64,000 bases of DNA, from contig JBCCGK010000011.1 of the NCBI GenBank assembly GCA_039029315.1, forward strand, positions 1 through 64,000, written 5' to 3'. Shown piece by piece: positions 54,355 through 63,154 of the stretch (positions are counted from its first letter, which is position 1; every line of letters begins with the position of its first letter). This DNA is from JBCCCJ01 sp039029315. GTDB taxonomy: Bacteria; Bacteroidota; Bacteroidia; J057. The translations under genes and the position numbers were made by a program. Below the pieces are notes generated by a model. That model made no database searches and was not told the origin of the DNA. It saw nothing but the letters and a program-made list of their open reading frames with translations.

Positions 54355-55707
54355 ATGCTGCGAACCGTTTTTCTGATTTCTCTCTCTACTTTATTCATGG
54401 CTTGCTCAGGCAGCCGAGAGTCAACATCTTCGACTGCTAAACGTCCCAATGTCATCGTTATACTTGCCGATGATCTGGGCTATGAGACCGTCAATGTCAA
54501 TGGAGGAACATCATATCATACGCCTGAAATTGACAAGATGGCGGCCAATGGGATTCGATTTGACCATTGTTATGCACAACCACTATGTACCCCCACGAGA
54601 GTCAAACTGATGACAGGAATCTCCAATGTCCGAAACTATGTCCGGTTTGGCTTATTGGAAGAACACCAAACAACCTTTGGGCACATTTTTAAGGCAGCAG
54701 GCTATGAGACCTGTATCATTGGCAAATGGCAATTGGGGAAGGACCCCATGAGTCCGAGACACGCTGGCTTTGATGAACATTGTCTGTGGCAAGTGACCAA
54801 AGGTAGAATCGATAAGGATGGGCGTGATACGCGATTCTCTCTCCCGATTCTCGAAACCAATGGTGTCTTGAAGCGATATGAAGGAGAAAATGATTTTGGA
54901 CCGAGAATCACAGCAGACTACGGACTGGATTTCATTGACCGAAAAGCAAAATCCGGGGAACCCTTTTTGTTGTACTACCCAATGATTTTGACCCATTGCC
55001 CGTTCAGTCCAACTCCCGATTCTCCGGAGTGGGCGGTAGATGATACGACTGTCAATGAATACAAAGGCCATGACCATTACTTTGAGGATATGATGGCCTA
55101 TACGGATCGGATTATTGGAGAAATCAACCAAAAATTGGAAGAATTGGGAATCAAAGACAATACCATTGTCCTGTTTACGGGGGACAATGGTACAGATGTA
55201 CCTGTGATCTCAGATCTGAATGGACGAGAAGTTGCAGGCGCAAAAGGGAAGTCGACAGATGCAGGGACACGGGTGCCGCTGATTGTTCAGTGGCCAGATC
55301 GAATTCCTGTAGGACAGCTGACAGAAGATTTGGTTGACATGAGTGATATGTTGCCAACCATTTGTGAGGCAGCCGATATCCCCATTCCGGATTCACTGGA
55401 TCTCGATGGCATCAGTTTCCTCCCCCAACTTCTCGGAGAGGCTGGTAATCCGAGGAAATGGATTTACAATTGGTATTCTCGCAGTGGGCAGATAGAAAAA
55501 GCCCGAATTTTTGCCCGGAATCATCGCTACAAACTCTATACAACTGGAGAATTCTATGAAGTGCCCGAAGATTATCTCGAAGAACGGCCCTTGAGCAAGG
55601 AATCTCTGGATCAGGAAGCCATGTCTGCCTATGAGATGTTGTCAGAGGTATTGGCGAGTTACGAAGCAAGAAGACTGGAAGAGGTGCCAGATCTGCCTAA
55701 GGAATAA
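54355..55707 (+). CDS. Arylsulfatase-type sulfatase, lipoprotein
   Basis: A 450-residue sulfatase with lipobox-like MAC (Cys17). Metal ligands are in VILADDLGYE (about residues 34-43), and the formylglycine site is C78-T-P-T-R, a standard C-x-P-x-R signature, with the rest of the family (FTGDNGTD, about 280-287) present. It hydrolyses sulfate esters, probably of a glycan or steroid-like substrate, at the cell surface. It needs a maturation enzyme; none is recognised in the window (the SUMF1-like protein at 29508 lacks the active cysteines). Confidence 0.92.
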   Translation: MLRTVFLISLSTLFMACSGSRESTSSTAKRPNVIVILADDLGYETVNVNGGTSYHTPEIDKMAANGIRFDHCYAQPLCTPTRVKLMTGISNVRNYVRFGLLEEHQTTFGHIFKAAGYETCIIGKWQLGKDPMSPRHAGFDEHCLWQVTKGRIDKDGRDTRFSLPILETNGVLKRYEGENDFGPRITADYGLDFIDRKAKSGEPFLLYYPMILTHCPFSPTPDSPEWAVDDTTVNEYKGHDHYFEDMMAYTDRIIGEINQKLEELGIKDNTIVLFTGDNGTDVPVISDLNGREVAGAKGKSTDAGTRVPLIVQWPDRIPVGQLTEDLVDMSDMLPTICEAADIPIPDSLDLDGISFLPQLLGEAGNPRKWIYNWYSRSGQIEKARIFARNHRYKLYTTGEFYEVPEDYLEERPLSKESLDQEAMSAYEMLSEVLASYEARRLEEVPDLPKE

Positions 55708-55837
55708 AGGAGCTGGCATGGGTGCAACAGATGCAGGGAAGCCTGATTGGCTCCCTTCTGTCTAATTTCGGTACATGCGAAGGTGATGGCCCCGATCAAT
55801 CTGCGGGTGTGAAGATCTTTAGCGACTTCCGCAAGTC

Positions 55838-56821
55838 TTATGCGATCACCCCATCCAATTCATCTTCGATATGTGCTCGCACAATTTCTTCGAAATTATT
55901 GTCAGCTTCAAACCCCATTGATATGGCCCGTTGAGCATCATAATCAGTCATCCATACAGCCACAATTTTGCGGATAACAGGATCTGGAATCCAATCGATG
56001 CGATTGGCGACCTCCTCTCCAGCAACCGATGTAAGCGCATCTACCATCTCCTGTATACTCAATGAGATTCCAGGAAGGGTAAGCATGCGATCTCCTCCCC
56101 AGACTTCTGGAAGCATCTCAGCTGCCCGAATGATATTGGCTACTACCTTTCTGGGAGAGAGAAGATACATTCTTGTCGATGGATCGACGGGGCAGACAGT
56201 CCTGTTTCCCGCCAAAGGCTCCCGAATGATGGAGCTGGCAAAGGTGGAGGCAGCCTTATTGGGTTTTCCCGGACGCACAACGATGGTTGGCAGACGAATG
56301 GCCCGACCGTCCACATAGCCTTTACGGCTGTAATCATTGACGAGCAGGTCTCCAATGTATTTCTGGACACCGTAAGAAATTCCTGGTGTGATCAAGGTCT
56401 TGTCATCACACAAACTGGGAAGAGACCCACCATAAACCGCAACAGAACTGGTAAACACCATTCTGGGCTGTGTGTCGAGCTGTCGGCAGGCTTCCAGCAA
56501 ATGTCGGGTTCCATCCAGATTGACAGCCATTCCCAGATCGAAATTGGCTTCTGCATCTGCGCTGACGATGGCTGCGAGATGAAATACCACTGCTGTATTG
56601 GGACCGATGAGTCCTTTTACTGTCTCTGCATGACTGATGTCTCCTGTCTGAATGTGCAGTCTGGGATCATCCGGTAAACCACTCGGTTTTACCACATCAA
56701 AAACAGTGATGCGATCAATGCTTTGCGCTTGTCCTTGCAGATGAAGTGATCCTTTTTGGAGAAGTTTCGTGAGAAGTTTTTTTCCAATAAATCCAGCTCC
56801 TCCGGTAAGTAGTATGTCCAT
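55838..56821 (-). CDS. denD: NAD-dependent epimerase/dehydrogenase, D-erythronate dehydrogenase-like (DenD)
   Basis: A 327-residue extended short-chain dehydrogenase: GGAGFIGK near the start (about residues 7-14), the active-site SSVAVYGG, and YGVQK with the catalytic Tyr/Lys (about 149-153). The sequence resembles DenD, which oxidises D-erythronate in sugar-acid catabolism. Fourteen bases upstream on the same strand is a glycerate kinase, so the two are one operon. Assignment to erythronate is by resemblance. Confidence 0.75.
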   Translation of the reverse strand: MDILLTGGAGFIGKKLLTKLLQKGSLHLQGQAQSIDRITVFDVVKPSGLPDDPRLHIQTGDISHAETVKGLIGPNTAVVFHLAAIVSADAEANFDLGMAVNLDGTRHLLEACRQLDTQPRMVFTSSVAVYGGSLPSLCDDKTLITPGISYGVQKYIGDLLVNDYSRKGYVDGRAIRLPTIVVRPGKPNKAASTFASSIIREPLAGNRTVCPVDPSTRMYLLSPRKVVANIIRAAEMLPEVWGGDRMLTLPGISLSIQEMVDALTSVAGEEVANRIDWIPDPVIRKIVAVWMTDYDAQRAISMGFEADNNFEEIVRAHIEDELDGVIA

Positions 56822-56835
56822 AATTAGTTGAAAAT

Positions 56836-57972
56836 TTAGGTCTGATTGAACATGGGAATAGAAAGAATGGAAGCAAGTTGAGCGGCGGCATGTGTGAGAA
56901 GTTGCGAGGTTTCTGAAAGAGCTGTTTCAAGGCTCATTGGCCGATTCAAAATAGAATAGGCTGCCTGTAAGCCTATTTCATTGATCTCAGTGGGGCTGGC
57001 CAGCAAGCTGCCACAGAGGGCAACGACAGCAGTGCCAGATGATGCAGCTTGTTTGCAAATACCTGAAATCAACTTGCCATGAATGGTTTGATGGTCAATT
57101 TTTCCCTCTCCTGTGATGATGAGGTCTGCTTCTGCCAGATGGTGCTCAAATTGCGCATAGGACAGAACAGTCTCTATCCCTGATCTCAAACGGGCATTCA
57201 AAAATGCTTTGGCAGCAAATCCCATCCCTCCCGCCGCACCCGCTCCAGGAAGCATGGACCAATCCTTCCCGCTTTGTTGATGGACCAGATGCCCAAGATG
57301 TCGCAATCCTTTGTCTAACATCATAATGGCTGCTGGATCAGCTCCTTTTTGGGGACCATAGACATAAGCAGCACCTGTGGGGCCAAACAATGGATTGTTG
57401 ACATCGCACAAAACCTCAATCGCAGGCAGGGAAATGTCTGGGGGAAGAATGCTGGCAATTGCTCCTAAATCACCGCCTACACCATTCAGCGGGCTGCCAT
57501 TTTTGTCCAAAAACTGATACCCAAGTGCGATTGCCATCCCGATTCCTGCATCATTGGTGGCGCTTCCTCCTATGCCAAGCACGATTTTCTGAACTTGTCT
57601 GTTGATCGCATCTTTCAAGAGCAGGCCCGTGCCATAGGTGGTGGTCAGCATGGGATTCCGCTCTTCAGGGGACAGTAGCTGCAATCCGGAGCAACTGGCC
57701 ATGTCAATAAAGGCTTGCTTCCCATCTTTGGAGAGACCATATGTGCCTCTCATGGGTCGAAATAGAGGATCAACGGATGCGGCCTCTACTTGCTTGCCCT
57801 GTGCATGATGGGTGAGAATGTCGGCAGTTCCTTCCCCACCGTCCGCCAAGGGAAGCGACACACATGACCACTCGGATTGTGATTGATGAATCCCCTTGGC
57901 TATGGCCTGACAAACGGCTACTGCTCCAAGGGCATCTTTGAAAGAATCACAGGCGATGAGGATGCGTTTCAT
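56836..57972 (-). CDS. Glycerate kinase
   Basis: A 378-residue kinase of the GarK/GlxK type: KRILIACDSFKDALGAVAV at the start, PLADGGEGTADIL (about residues 43-55), GIGGSATNDAG (about 140-150), and GAAGGMGF. It phosphorylates D-glycerate. I chose 57972 because the family starts with that KRILIACDSFK segment; the open frame extends upstream to 58050 into the neighbour. It lies in a three-gene minus-strand operon with an alkylsulfatase-like hydrolase upstream (23-base gap) and the DenD-like gene downstream. Confidence 0.92.
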   Translation of the reverse strand: MKRILIACDSFKDALGAVAVCQAIAKGIHQSQSEWSCVSLPLADGGEGTADILTHHAQGKQVEAASVDPLFRPMRGTYGLSKDGKQAFIDMASCSGLQLLSPEERNPMLTTTYGTGLLLKDAINRQVQKIVLGIGGSATNDAGIGMAIALGYQFLDKNGSPLNGVGGDLGAIASILPPDISLPAIEVLCDVNNPLFGPTGAAYVYGPQKGADPAAIMMLDKGLRHLGHLVHQQSGKDWSMLPGAGAAGGMGFAAKAFLNARLRSGIETVLSYAQFEHHLAEADLIITGEGKIDHQTIHGKLISGICKQAASSGTAVVALCGSLLASPTEINEIGLQAAYSILNRPMSLETALSETSQLLTHAAAQLASILSIPMFNQT

Positions 57973-57995
57973 GCGGTTAAGGAAAAAGGGAATGC

Positions 57996-59291
57996 TTATT
58001 TGTTGGTCTTCAAGGCTTTTTCTGTTTCCCGAATGCCATATCTGAGCCAACCTCTTTCGTTGGAATTATTGGTCGAGCTTTCAAGCTGTTTGAAAATTCG
58101 CAGTTTCAATGTCAGGCCTGCTTTGTCTTCTGGGAAAACATCGAGGCCAATATCAAGCATACGTAGAGCTTGTTGGGTTTCTCCTGCTTCCAATAAGTGT
58201 TCTGCTCTGTCGACAATCGCCTCCATCCCGCCCGCCATTTCTAGCAGATCAGGATAAATGTCAGAAGGTTGAGTTGGATACATATTGCTGGGATTCCCAT
58301 CAAACCATCCGGCATATCCTTCATAAATTCCTCTTACTACCCATGAAATCATGCCATAAGTTGCGCCAACATCCAGGCTATCTGGCAAGGAAATAGTCTG
58401 CATGAGTGTATGAACATCTTTCCCCTGATTCATTCCCTCAACGGTATGATCATGTACATAGAGGACAGCATCCCGATAGGTCTTGAGTTGTTTCTGAATC
58501 TCTTCTTTCCCATGAACTGATGGACCATGGCTGGGAATCATGATGTCTGGTTCCCAGGACAGGATTTTGTTGTGGGAGTTCACATAATCCAGTGCCCATC
58601 TTGGTTTGGTCCCTCTGAGCGTGTACAGATTTGGAAACGATCGATAGAAGTTATCCCCAACAAAAGCGACTTTGAATTGAGGCAGCCAGATAGATAAGTG
58701 ATCATAGGTCTCTCCCGGAGTATGATGAATGTCAAACTGTATGCCTCCCAACTCAAAGGAATAATGGTCATCGACGAGAAGATTGGCTTCTATCTCCGCC
58801 CCATAATTGCCTGCCGGTGCTCCCATTTTGCGTCTTTGATCAAATTGTGCATTGTTCCTGTGCGTGAAAAAACCTGCCAATCGTTCTTGGTAATGTCGGA
58901 ACTCAACAAAATTGCGATGTGCAATCACCGTGGTCTTTTCTTCTCGCCATGCAGATACGCCACCCCGATGATCCCGATGCCCATGTGTGAGGATGATGTA
59001 CTTGACGGGACCATCATTCACTGCTTGAAGCAAACGTTTGTGCCTCTCCGCATTTTCTGGCATGGAAGTATCGATGATGACATTTCCTGCAGGAGTGACT
59101 ACCATAAAGGTATTGGCAAAACCGCTAGCACGGTAGATAGAATCGCATATTTTTTCTGCCTGACTAAGGTCCTGGCCTTGCGCAAACATAAGCTGAGGAT
59201 CTGTTAGTTCACTTATACTGCTGTCAGGGCGATGTTGGCTCGTCAATCTGTGGCAGAAGATCAGACATAAAAAAATCAGGAAGTATTTCAT
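57996..59291 (-). CDS. Secreted metallo-beta-lactamase-fold hydrolase, alkylsulfatase-like
   Basis: A 431-residue exported hydrolase. Signal peptide at about 1-18. The metal motif is HGHRDH (H-x-H-x-D-H) and the C-terminal part (about residues 310-420) resembles the dimerisation domain of SdsA-type alkylsulfatases (GWFDGNPSNMYPTQPSD). The last domain (SCP2-like) of full alkylsulfatases is absent, so the enzyme is shorter than the usual about 650 residues. Start at 59291 is set by the signal peptide; the longer open frame would run into the MITE at 59331-59496. First gene of the glycerate-kinase/DenD operon. Confidence 0.8.
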   Translation of the reverse strand: MKYFLIFLCLIFCHRLTSQHRPDSSISELTDPQLMFAQGQDLSQAEKICDSIYRASGFANTFMVVTPAGNVIIDTSMPENAERHKRLLQAVNDGPVKYIILTHGHRDHRGGVSAWREEKTTVIAHRNFVEFRHYQERLAGFFTHRNNAQFDQRRKMGAPAGNYGAEIEANLLVDDHYSFELGGIQFDIHHTPGETYDHLSIWLPQFKVAFVGDNFYRSFPNLYTLRGTKPRWALDYVNSHNKILSWEPDIMIPSHGPSVHGKEEIQKQLKTYRDAVLYVHDHTVEGMNQGKDVHTLMQTISLPDSLDVGATYGMISWVVRGIYEGYAGWFDGNPSNMYPTQPSDIYPDLLEMAGGMEAIVDRAEHLLEAGETQQALRMLDIGLDVFPEDKAGLTLKLRIFKQLESSTNNSNERGWLRYGIRETEKALKTNK

Positions 59292-59330
59292 CAAATAGTA
59301 GGATTGAGTAGATTTCAGTCCATTAGATAC

Positions 59331-59496
59331 TAAGAGACTGTTTAGGAATCTGTGCTGAGAATTTTCATGGTGTATTTTTTTCTCAGGCAAGGCTCTTTTT
59401 TGTTCTCATAGTGGTGCTATGAGAACAAACAAAGCCGCAGAATGAGGAAAAAAGACGCATACAAAAAATAAGTGACAGATGTTCAAACAGTCTCTA
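59331..59496 (+). mobile_element. MITE-like element, copy 2
   Basis: Same element as 2256-2420, same orientation. Its central hairpin is perfect here: TTGTTCTCATAG / CTATGAGAACAA around TGGTG. The TIRs are AGAGACTGTTT (left) and AAACAGTCTCT (right), with TA at both outer edges. It fills the 237-base divergent space between the alkylsulfatase-like operon and the tandem esterase gene, so promoters of both must lie in or beside it. Confidence 0.88.
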
Positions 59497-59528
59497 AAAA
59501 TAGAACAAATTTTCTTAACTCTGTGCTC

Positions 59529-61226
59529 ATGCGATTCCTTCTACTCCCGCTGCTACTCATTCCCATTTCTACCTTGGCACAGGTTGATATGCCAGCTAGT
59601 AAGATAGAGCGAAATGTGGTATACGGAATGTATTCCGGCCTTGCCTTGCTGATGGATGTGTATTATCCCGAATCCCCTAATGGGCTAGGTATCATTCATG
59701 TGTCGGGCAGTGGATTTACCAGACCCTTAAGTTTGGATGCCAAGCCGATCAATCAAAGTAGCCATGTCAAGCTGGAAGGAGCCGCCTTGGTGGAAGCTGG
59801 CTATACTTTGTTTTCTGTGAACCATCGGGCTATTCCCAGATTTCGATATCCAGCCGCTGTGGAGGATGTACAAAGAGCCGTACGCTACATTCGGCATCAT
59901 GCAGACCGGTTTGGGATTGATCCCCATCATATAGGAGCGATTGGCGGATCTTCAGGAGGGCATTTGGTGAGTATGCTAGGTGTGATGGATGGCAAAGGAG
60001 ACTTCAGTGACGGGAGTCCAATCAACCGTAAGAGTGCCAAGGTGCAAGCAGTCATTGCACGCGCAACACCGACCAATTTTTTGGAGGGAATGGATGGGAG
60101 TGCCTTCCTGGGGGTGCGAGTTAAGGAAAGTAGCAACAAAAGAACAGAAGAATACAGAATGGCAAAAGCCGCTTCTCCTATTACGCATGTGAGCCCGGAT
60201 GATCCTCCCTTTCTCCTGATGCATGGAGACAAGGATGAGATAGTTCCTTATGCACAATCTGAATCTTTTGCACAAAAACTGACAGCCAGCCATGTACCGG
60301 TAGAATTGCTGACCATCAAGGGGGCAGGCCATGGGCCGGCTTTCAAAGGCGCCATCGATCCACCAGATCTCGACAAGGCAAGGGTTGCATGGATGGACAA
60401 GCATCTGAAAAGCAAGCGCGTCACGTCCCATCAGGAGATCTTGTATCGAACAACGGCAGAAAGAGACCTCAAACTGGATATCTATGTGCCAAAAGAGGGG
60501 CAGAACCCTCCTCTTGTCGTATGGATTCATGGGGGGGCATGGCGAGCCGGGAACAAACATCATCCAATCGCCTATCCATTGTTGACAGACCACGGATTTG
60601 CAGTTGCCAGTATCCAGTACAGATTTTCTCAGGAAGCCATATGGCCAGCCCAAATTCAGGATTGCAAAGCGGCTATCAGGTGGTTGCGGGCACATGCAGG
60701 GGACTATGGTTATGATGCTTCCCGAATTGGGGTTTGGGGGTCTTCTGCTGGCGGTCATTTGGTAGCGATGTTGGGAACTGCAGGAGACCAAAAGGAATGG
60801 GAGGTTGGAGACCATCTGGATCAATCGAGCAAGGTACAGGCTGTTTGCAATTGGTTTGGCCCGACCAATTTTTTGCTGATGGATGAACATGCGATTCCTG
60901 GTGGGCGACTTGTGCATGATGCGGCGAATTCGCCAGAATCGCAATTGATTGGTGGATTGATCCAGGAGAACAAGAAAGCCAGCTTGAAGGCAGATCCTAC
61001 TTCCTATGTCTCGAAGGGAGATCCGCCCATGTTGCTGATGCATGGAGATCAAGATAAACTGGTGCCTTTTCATCAGTCAGAATGGCTATATGCAGCCCTC
61101 CAAAAAGCCAAAGTTCCCAGCCGACTGGAACGAATTTATGGTGCGGGCCATGGCGGTCGCAAATTCAATACATACGACAATCTTCAAATGGTTCTTGCAT
61201 TTTTTCAGGAAAAAATTGGCCAGTGA
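59529..61226 (+). CDS. Tandem double alpha/beta-hydrolase (esterase) fusion
   Basis: A 565-residue exported protein (signal peptide residues 1-18, ending STLAQ) made of two complete alpha/beta-hydrolase domains. Domain one (about 25-300): oxyanion segment HVSGSGF, nucleophile elbow GGSSGGHLVSML, and DPPFLLMHGDKDEIVPY with GAGHGP. Domain two (about 305-565): WIHGGAWRAG, GSSAGGHLVAML, and DPPMLLMHGDQDKLVPF with GAGHGG. Both carry Ser, Asp and His, so both should be active. Family members hydrolyse acetyl or feruloyl esters from sugars. Start at 59529 is set by the signal peptide; an upstream GTG would translate the end of the MITE. Confidence 0.85.
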   Translation: MRFLLLPLLLIPISTLAQVDMPASKIERNVVYGMYSGLALLMDVYYPESPNGLGIIHVSGSGFTRPLSLDAKPINQSSHVKLEGAALVEAGYTLFSVNHRAIPRFRYPAAVEDVQRAVRYIRHHADRFGIDPHHIGAIGGSSGGHLVSMLGVMDGKGDFSDGSPINRKSAKVQAVIARATPTNFLEGMDGSAFLGVRVKESSNKRTEEYRMAKAASPITHVSPDDPPFLLMHGDKDEIVPYAQSESFAQKLTASHVPVELLTIKGAGHGPAFKGAIDPPDLDKARVAWMDKHLKSKRVTSHQEILYRTTAERDLKLDIYVPKEGQNPPLVVWIHGGAWRAGNKHHPIAYPLLTDHGFAVASIQYRFSQEAIWPAQIQDCKAAIRWLRAHAGDYGYDASRIGVWGSSAGGHLVAMLGTAGDQKEWEVGDHLDQSSKVQAVCNWFGPTNFLLMDEHAIPGGRLVHDAANSPESQLIGGLIQENKKASLKADPTSYVSKGDPPMLLMHGDQDKLVPFHQSEWLYAALQKAKVPSRLERIYGAGHGGRKFNTYDNLQMVLAFFQEKIGQ

Positions 61227-61261
61227 TCTCTCTGTTCTCCCACCTCTTCAATCTAGGTATC

Positions 61262-63154
61262 ATGTCTTCTCCCTCTCAATATTTCCTCCTCTTCTCCCTG
61301 GGCATTTGCTTGAGTGTTGCAGCTTGTAATCCTGCTGCTACACCCAACTCAACAGCCGCTCTCACATTGCCTCCTCCCAATATTCTGTGGATCACAAATG
61401 AGGACATCAGTCCCAATCTTGGCTGTTATGGAGATGCCTATGCCAGCACTCCGAATTTGGACCAATTGGCTTCCGAAGGCGTCTTGTATACCCACGCCTT
61501 TGGATCTGCACCAGTGTGTGCTGTCGCACGCTCGTCTATCATTAGTGGCATGTTTTCTCCTTCGATCGGAACCCAACATATGCGCTGTAAGGGGAGATTG
61601 CCTGAAGGAGCGAACTTATACCCGACATTCTTGAGAAAGGCGGGGTATTACTGTACCAACAATGTCAAGACTGACTATAATCTGGACATGGACCCTACAT
61701 CCATTTGGGACGAATCCAGCAAGAAGGCACATTGGAGAGGGCGTGAGGATCCTGAACAACCGTTTTTTGCCATCTTTAACTTCACTTCTTCTCACGAAAG
61801 CCGCGTCAATGATGCAGATCGTTATGCTGATGCGGTATCTATCCTGAATCCTGAGATACTAAGAAAAGCGGGAGAGGTACCTCTCCCCCCTTATTATCCC
61901 GACACCAAAGATGTTCAAGAGCTGTGGTCTCGCTACTACAACATCATTACAGCGATGGACCAGGAGGTAGGGGAGGTGTTGGCTCAATTGAAAGAAGACG
62001 GCCTGGAAGACAATACAATCATCATCTATTATTCAGATCATGGAGCGGGGATTCCGCGGCACAAACGATGGTTATATGACAGTGGCCTGAGAGTTCCACT
62101 GATTGTCAAAGTGCCTGAAAAATATAAAGCATGGCTACCACACAAGCCTGGAACCAAGACTGATGAATTGGTTAGCTTCATTGATTTCCCCGCAACAGCC
62201 TTGCATCTGGCAGGAATTTCCGTCCCAGACTATTTTCAGGGCCGGCCATTTTTGGGACAGAATTTGACGCCTCCCAGGAAATATATCTATGCGGGAAGAG
62301 ACAGAATGGATGAGCGCTATGACATGCAACGGGCAGTTCGATCCAAACGCTATAAGTATATCTGCTATTATGAAGCCTACCAACCCTTTTGTCAGTATAT
62401 GAATACCCCGGAAAAAGGAGCCATTATGCGTGCGATCAGACAGGCTGCTTTGGAAGGATCCTTGCCAGCGGCAGGTCAACACATCGTCGCACCGGTCAAA
62501 CCTAGAGAAGAATTGTTTGATGTGGACAATGATCCATATGAACTCACTAATCTGGCTGCCCGACCAGAACACCAGACGCTCTTGCAAGAAATGCGGAGTG
62601 CGCATGCTGTCTGGTCGGATCGAATCAAAGACACAGGCCTGATTCCAGAGACCATATTACGACAATGGGAAACAGAACAGGATGCCTCGATCTATGACAT
62701 CATGCGCCGTCAGTCCATCCCTGTGGCTGAAATTCGGGAAACAGCAGTAGGGGAGAAGACCATCGATCAGCTTCAGAAGGCCCTCTCTCATTCAAATGAA
62801 GCCGTGAGATATTGGGCAGCAATCAATCTGGGAAATCGGGCTTCAGAAGTGAACAATCTGGCAAGTCTGCATGCTGCGCTTCTGGATGATGTGCCTGTCG
62901 TGCGAATCGCTGCTGCCAGAGCCTTGTGCAAGCTGGATACCCAAGAGGGCATTCCAGTATTAACACATGCACTTGCACATGAAGACTCCTGGGTGAGGTT
63001 GGCTGCTGCTCAAGTATTGGATGAGATTGGAGAACAGGCAAGAAGCGCCATTCCCGCTCTTCAATCTGTGATGGAGGATGACAACAAATATGTGGTTCGA
63101 GTGGCTAATCATGCCTTGAATCTGCTGTTGGGGACTGCAAATATTGTTCGGTAG
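61262..63154 (+). CDS. Sulfatase with C-terminal HEAT repeats, lipoprotein
   Basis: A 630-residue lipoprotein (Cys22 in VAAC). The sulfatase domain (about 40-460) starts ILWITNEDISPNLGCYG and has a YYSDHGAGIPRHKRWLYDSG segment. The formylglycine site is C86-A-V-A-R: Cys and Arg are kept but the usual Pro/Ala at position three is Val. After about residue 500 come HEAT-like repeats (about 510-620), e.g. EAVRYWAAINLGNRA, probably for protein contacts. It is 35 bases after the tandem esterase, likely one operon. Its last 50 bases overlap the convergent histidine kinase gene. Confidence 0.9.
   Translation: MSSPSQYFLLFSLGICLSVAACNPAATPNSTAALTLPPPNILWITNEDISPNLGCYGDAYASTPNLDQLASEGVLYTHAFGSAPVCAVARSSIISGMFSPSIGTQHMRCKGRLPEGANLYPTFLRKAGYYCTNNVKTDYNLDMDPTSIWDESSKKAHWRGREDPEQPFFAIFNFTSSHESRVNDADRYADAVSILNPEILRKAGEVPLPPYYPDTKDVQELWSRYYNIITAMDQEVGEVLAQLKEDGLEDNTIIIYYSDHGAGIPRHKRWLYDSGLRVPLIVKVPEKYKAWLPHKPGTKTDELVSFIDFPATALHLAGISVPDYFQGRPFLGQNLTPPRKYIYAGRDRMDERYDMQRAVRSKRYKYICYYEAYQPFCQYMNTPEKGAIMRAIRQAALEGSLPAAGQHIVAPVKPREELFDVDNDPYELTNLAARPEHQTLLQEMRSAHAVWSDRIKDTGLIPETILRQWETEQDASIYDIMRRQSIPVAEIRETAVGEKTIDQLQKALSHSNEAVRYWAAINLGNRASEVNNLASLHAALLDDVPVVRIAAARALCKLDTQEGIPVLTHALAHEDSWVRLAAAQVLDEIGEQARSAIPALQSVMEDDNKYVVRVANHALNLLLGTANIVR

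Noticed and set aside
59292..59528. Longer starts for the alkylsulfatase-like and tandem-esterase genes
   Set aside because: Both extensions run into the MITE. Signal peptides begin at 59291 (minus) and 59529 (plus), which fix the starts.
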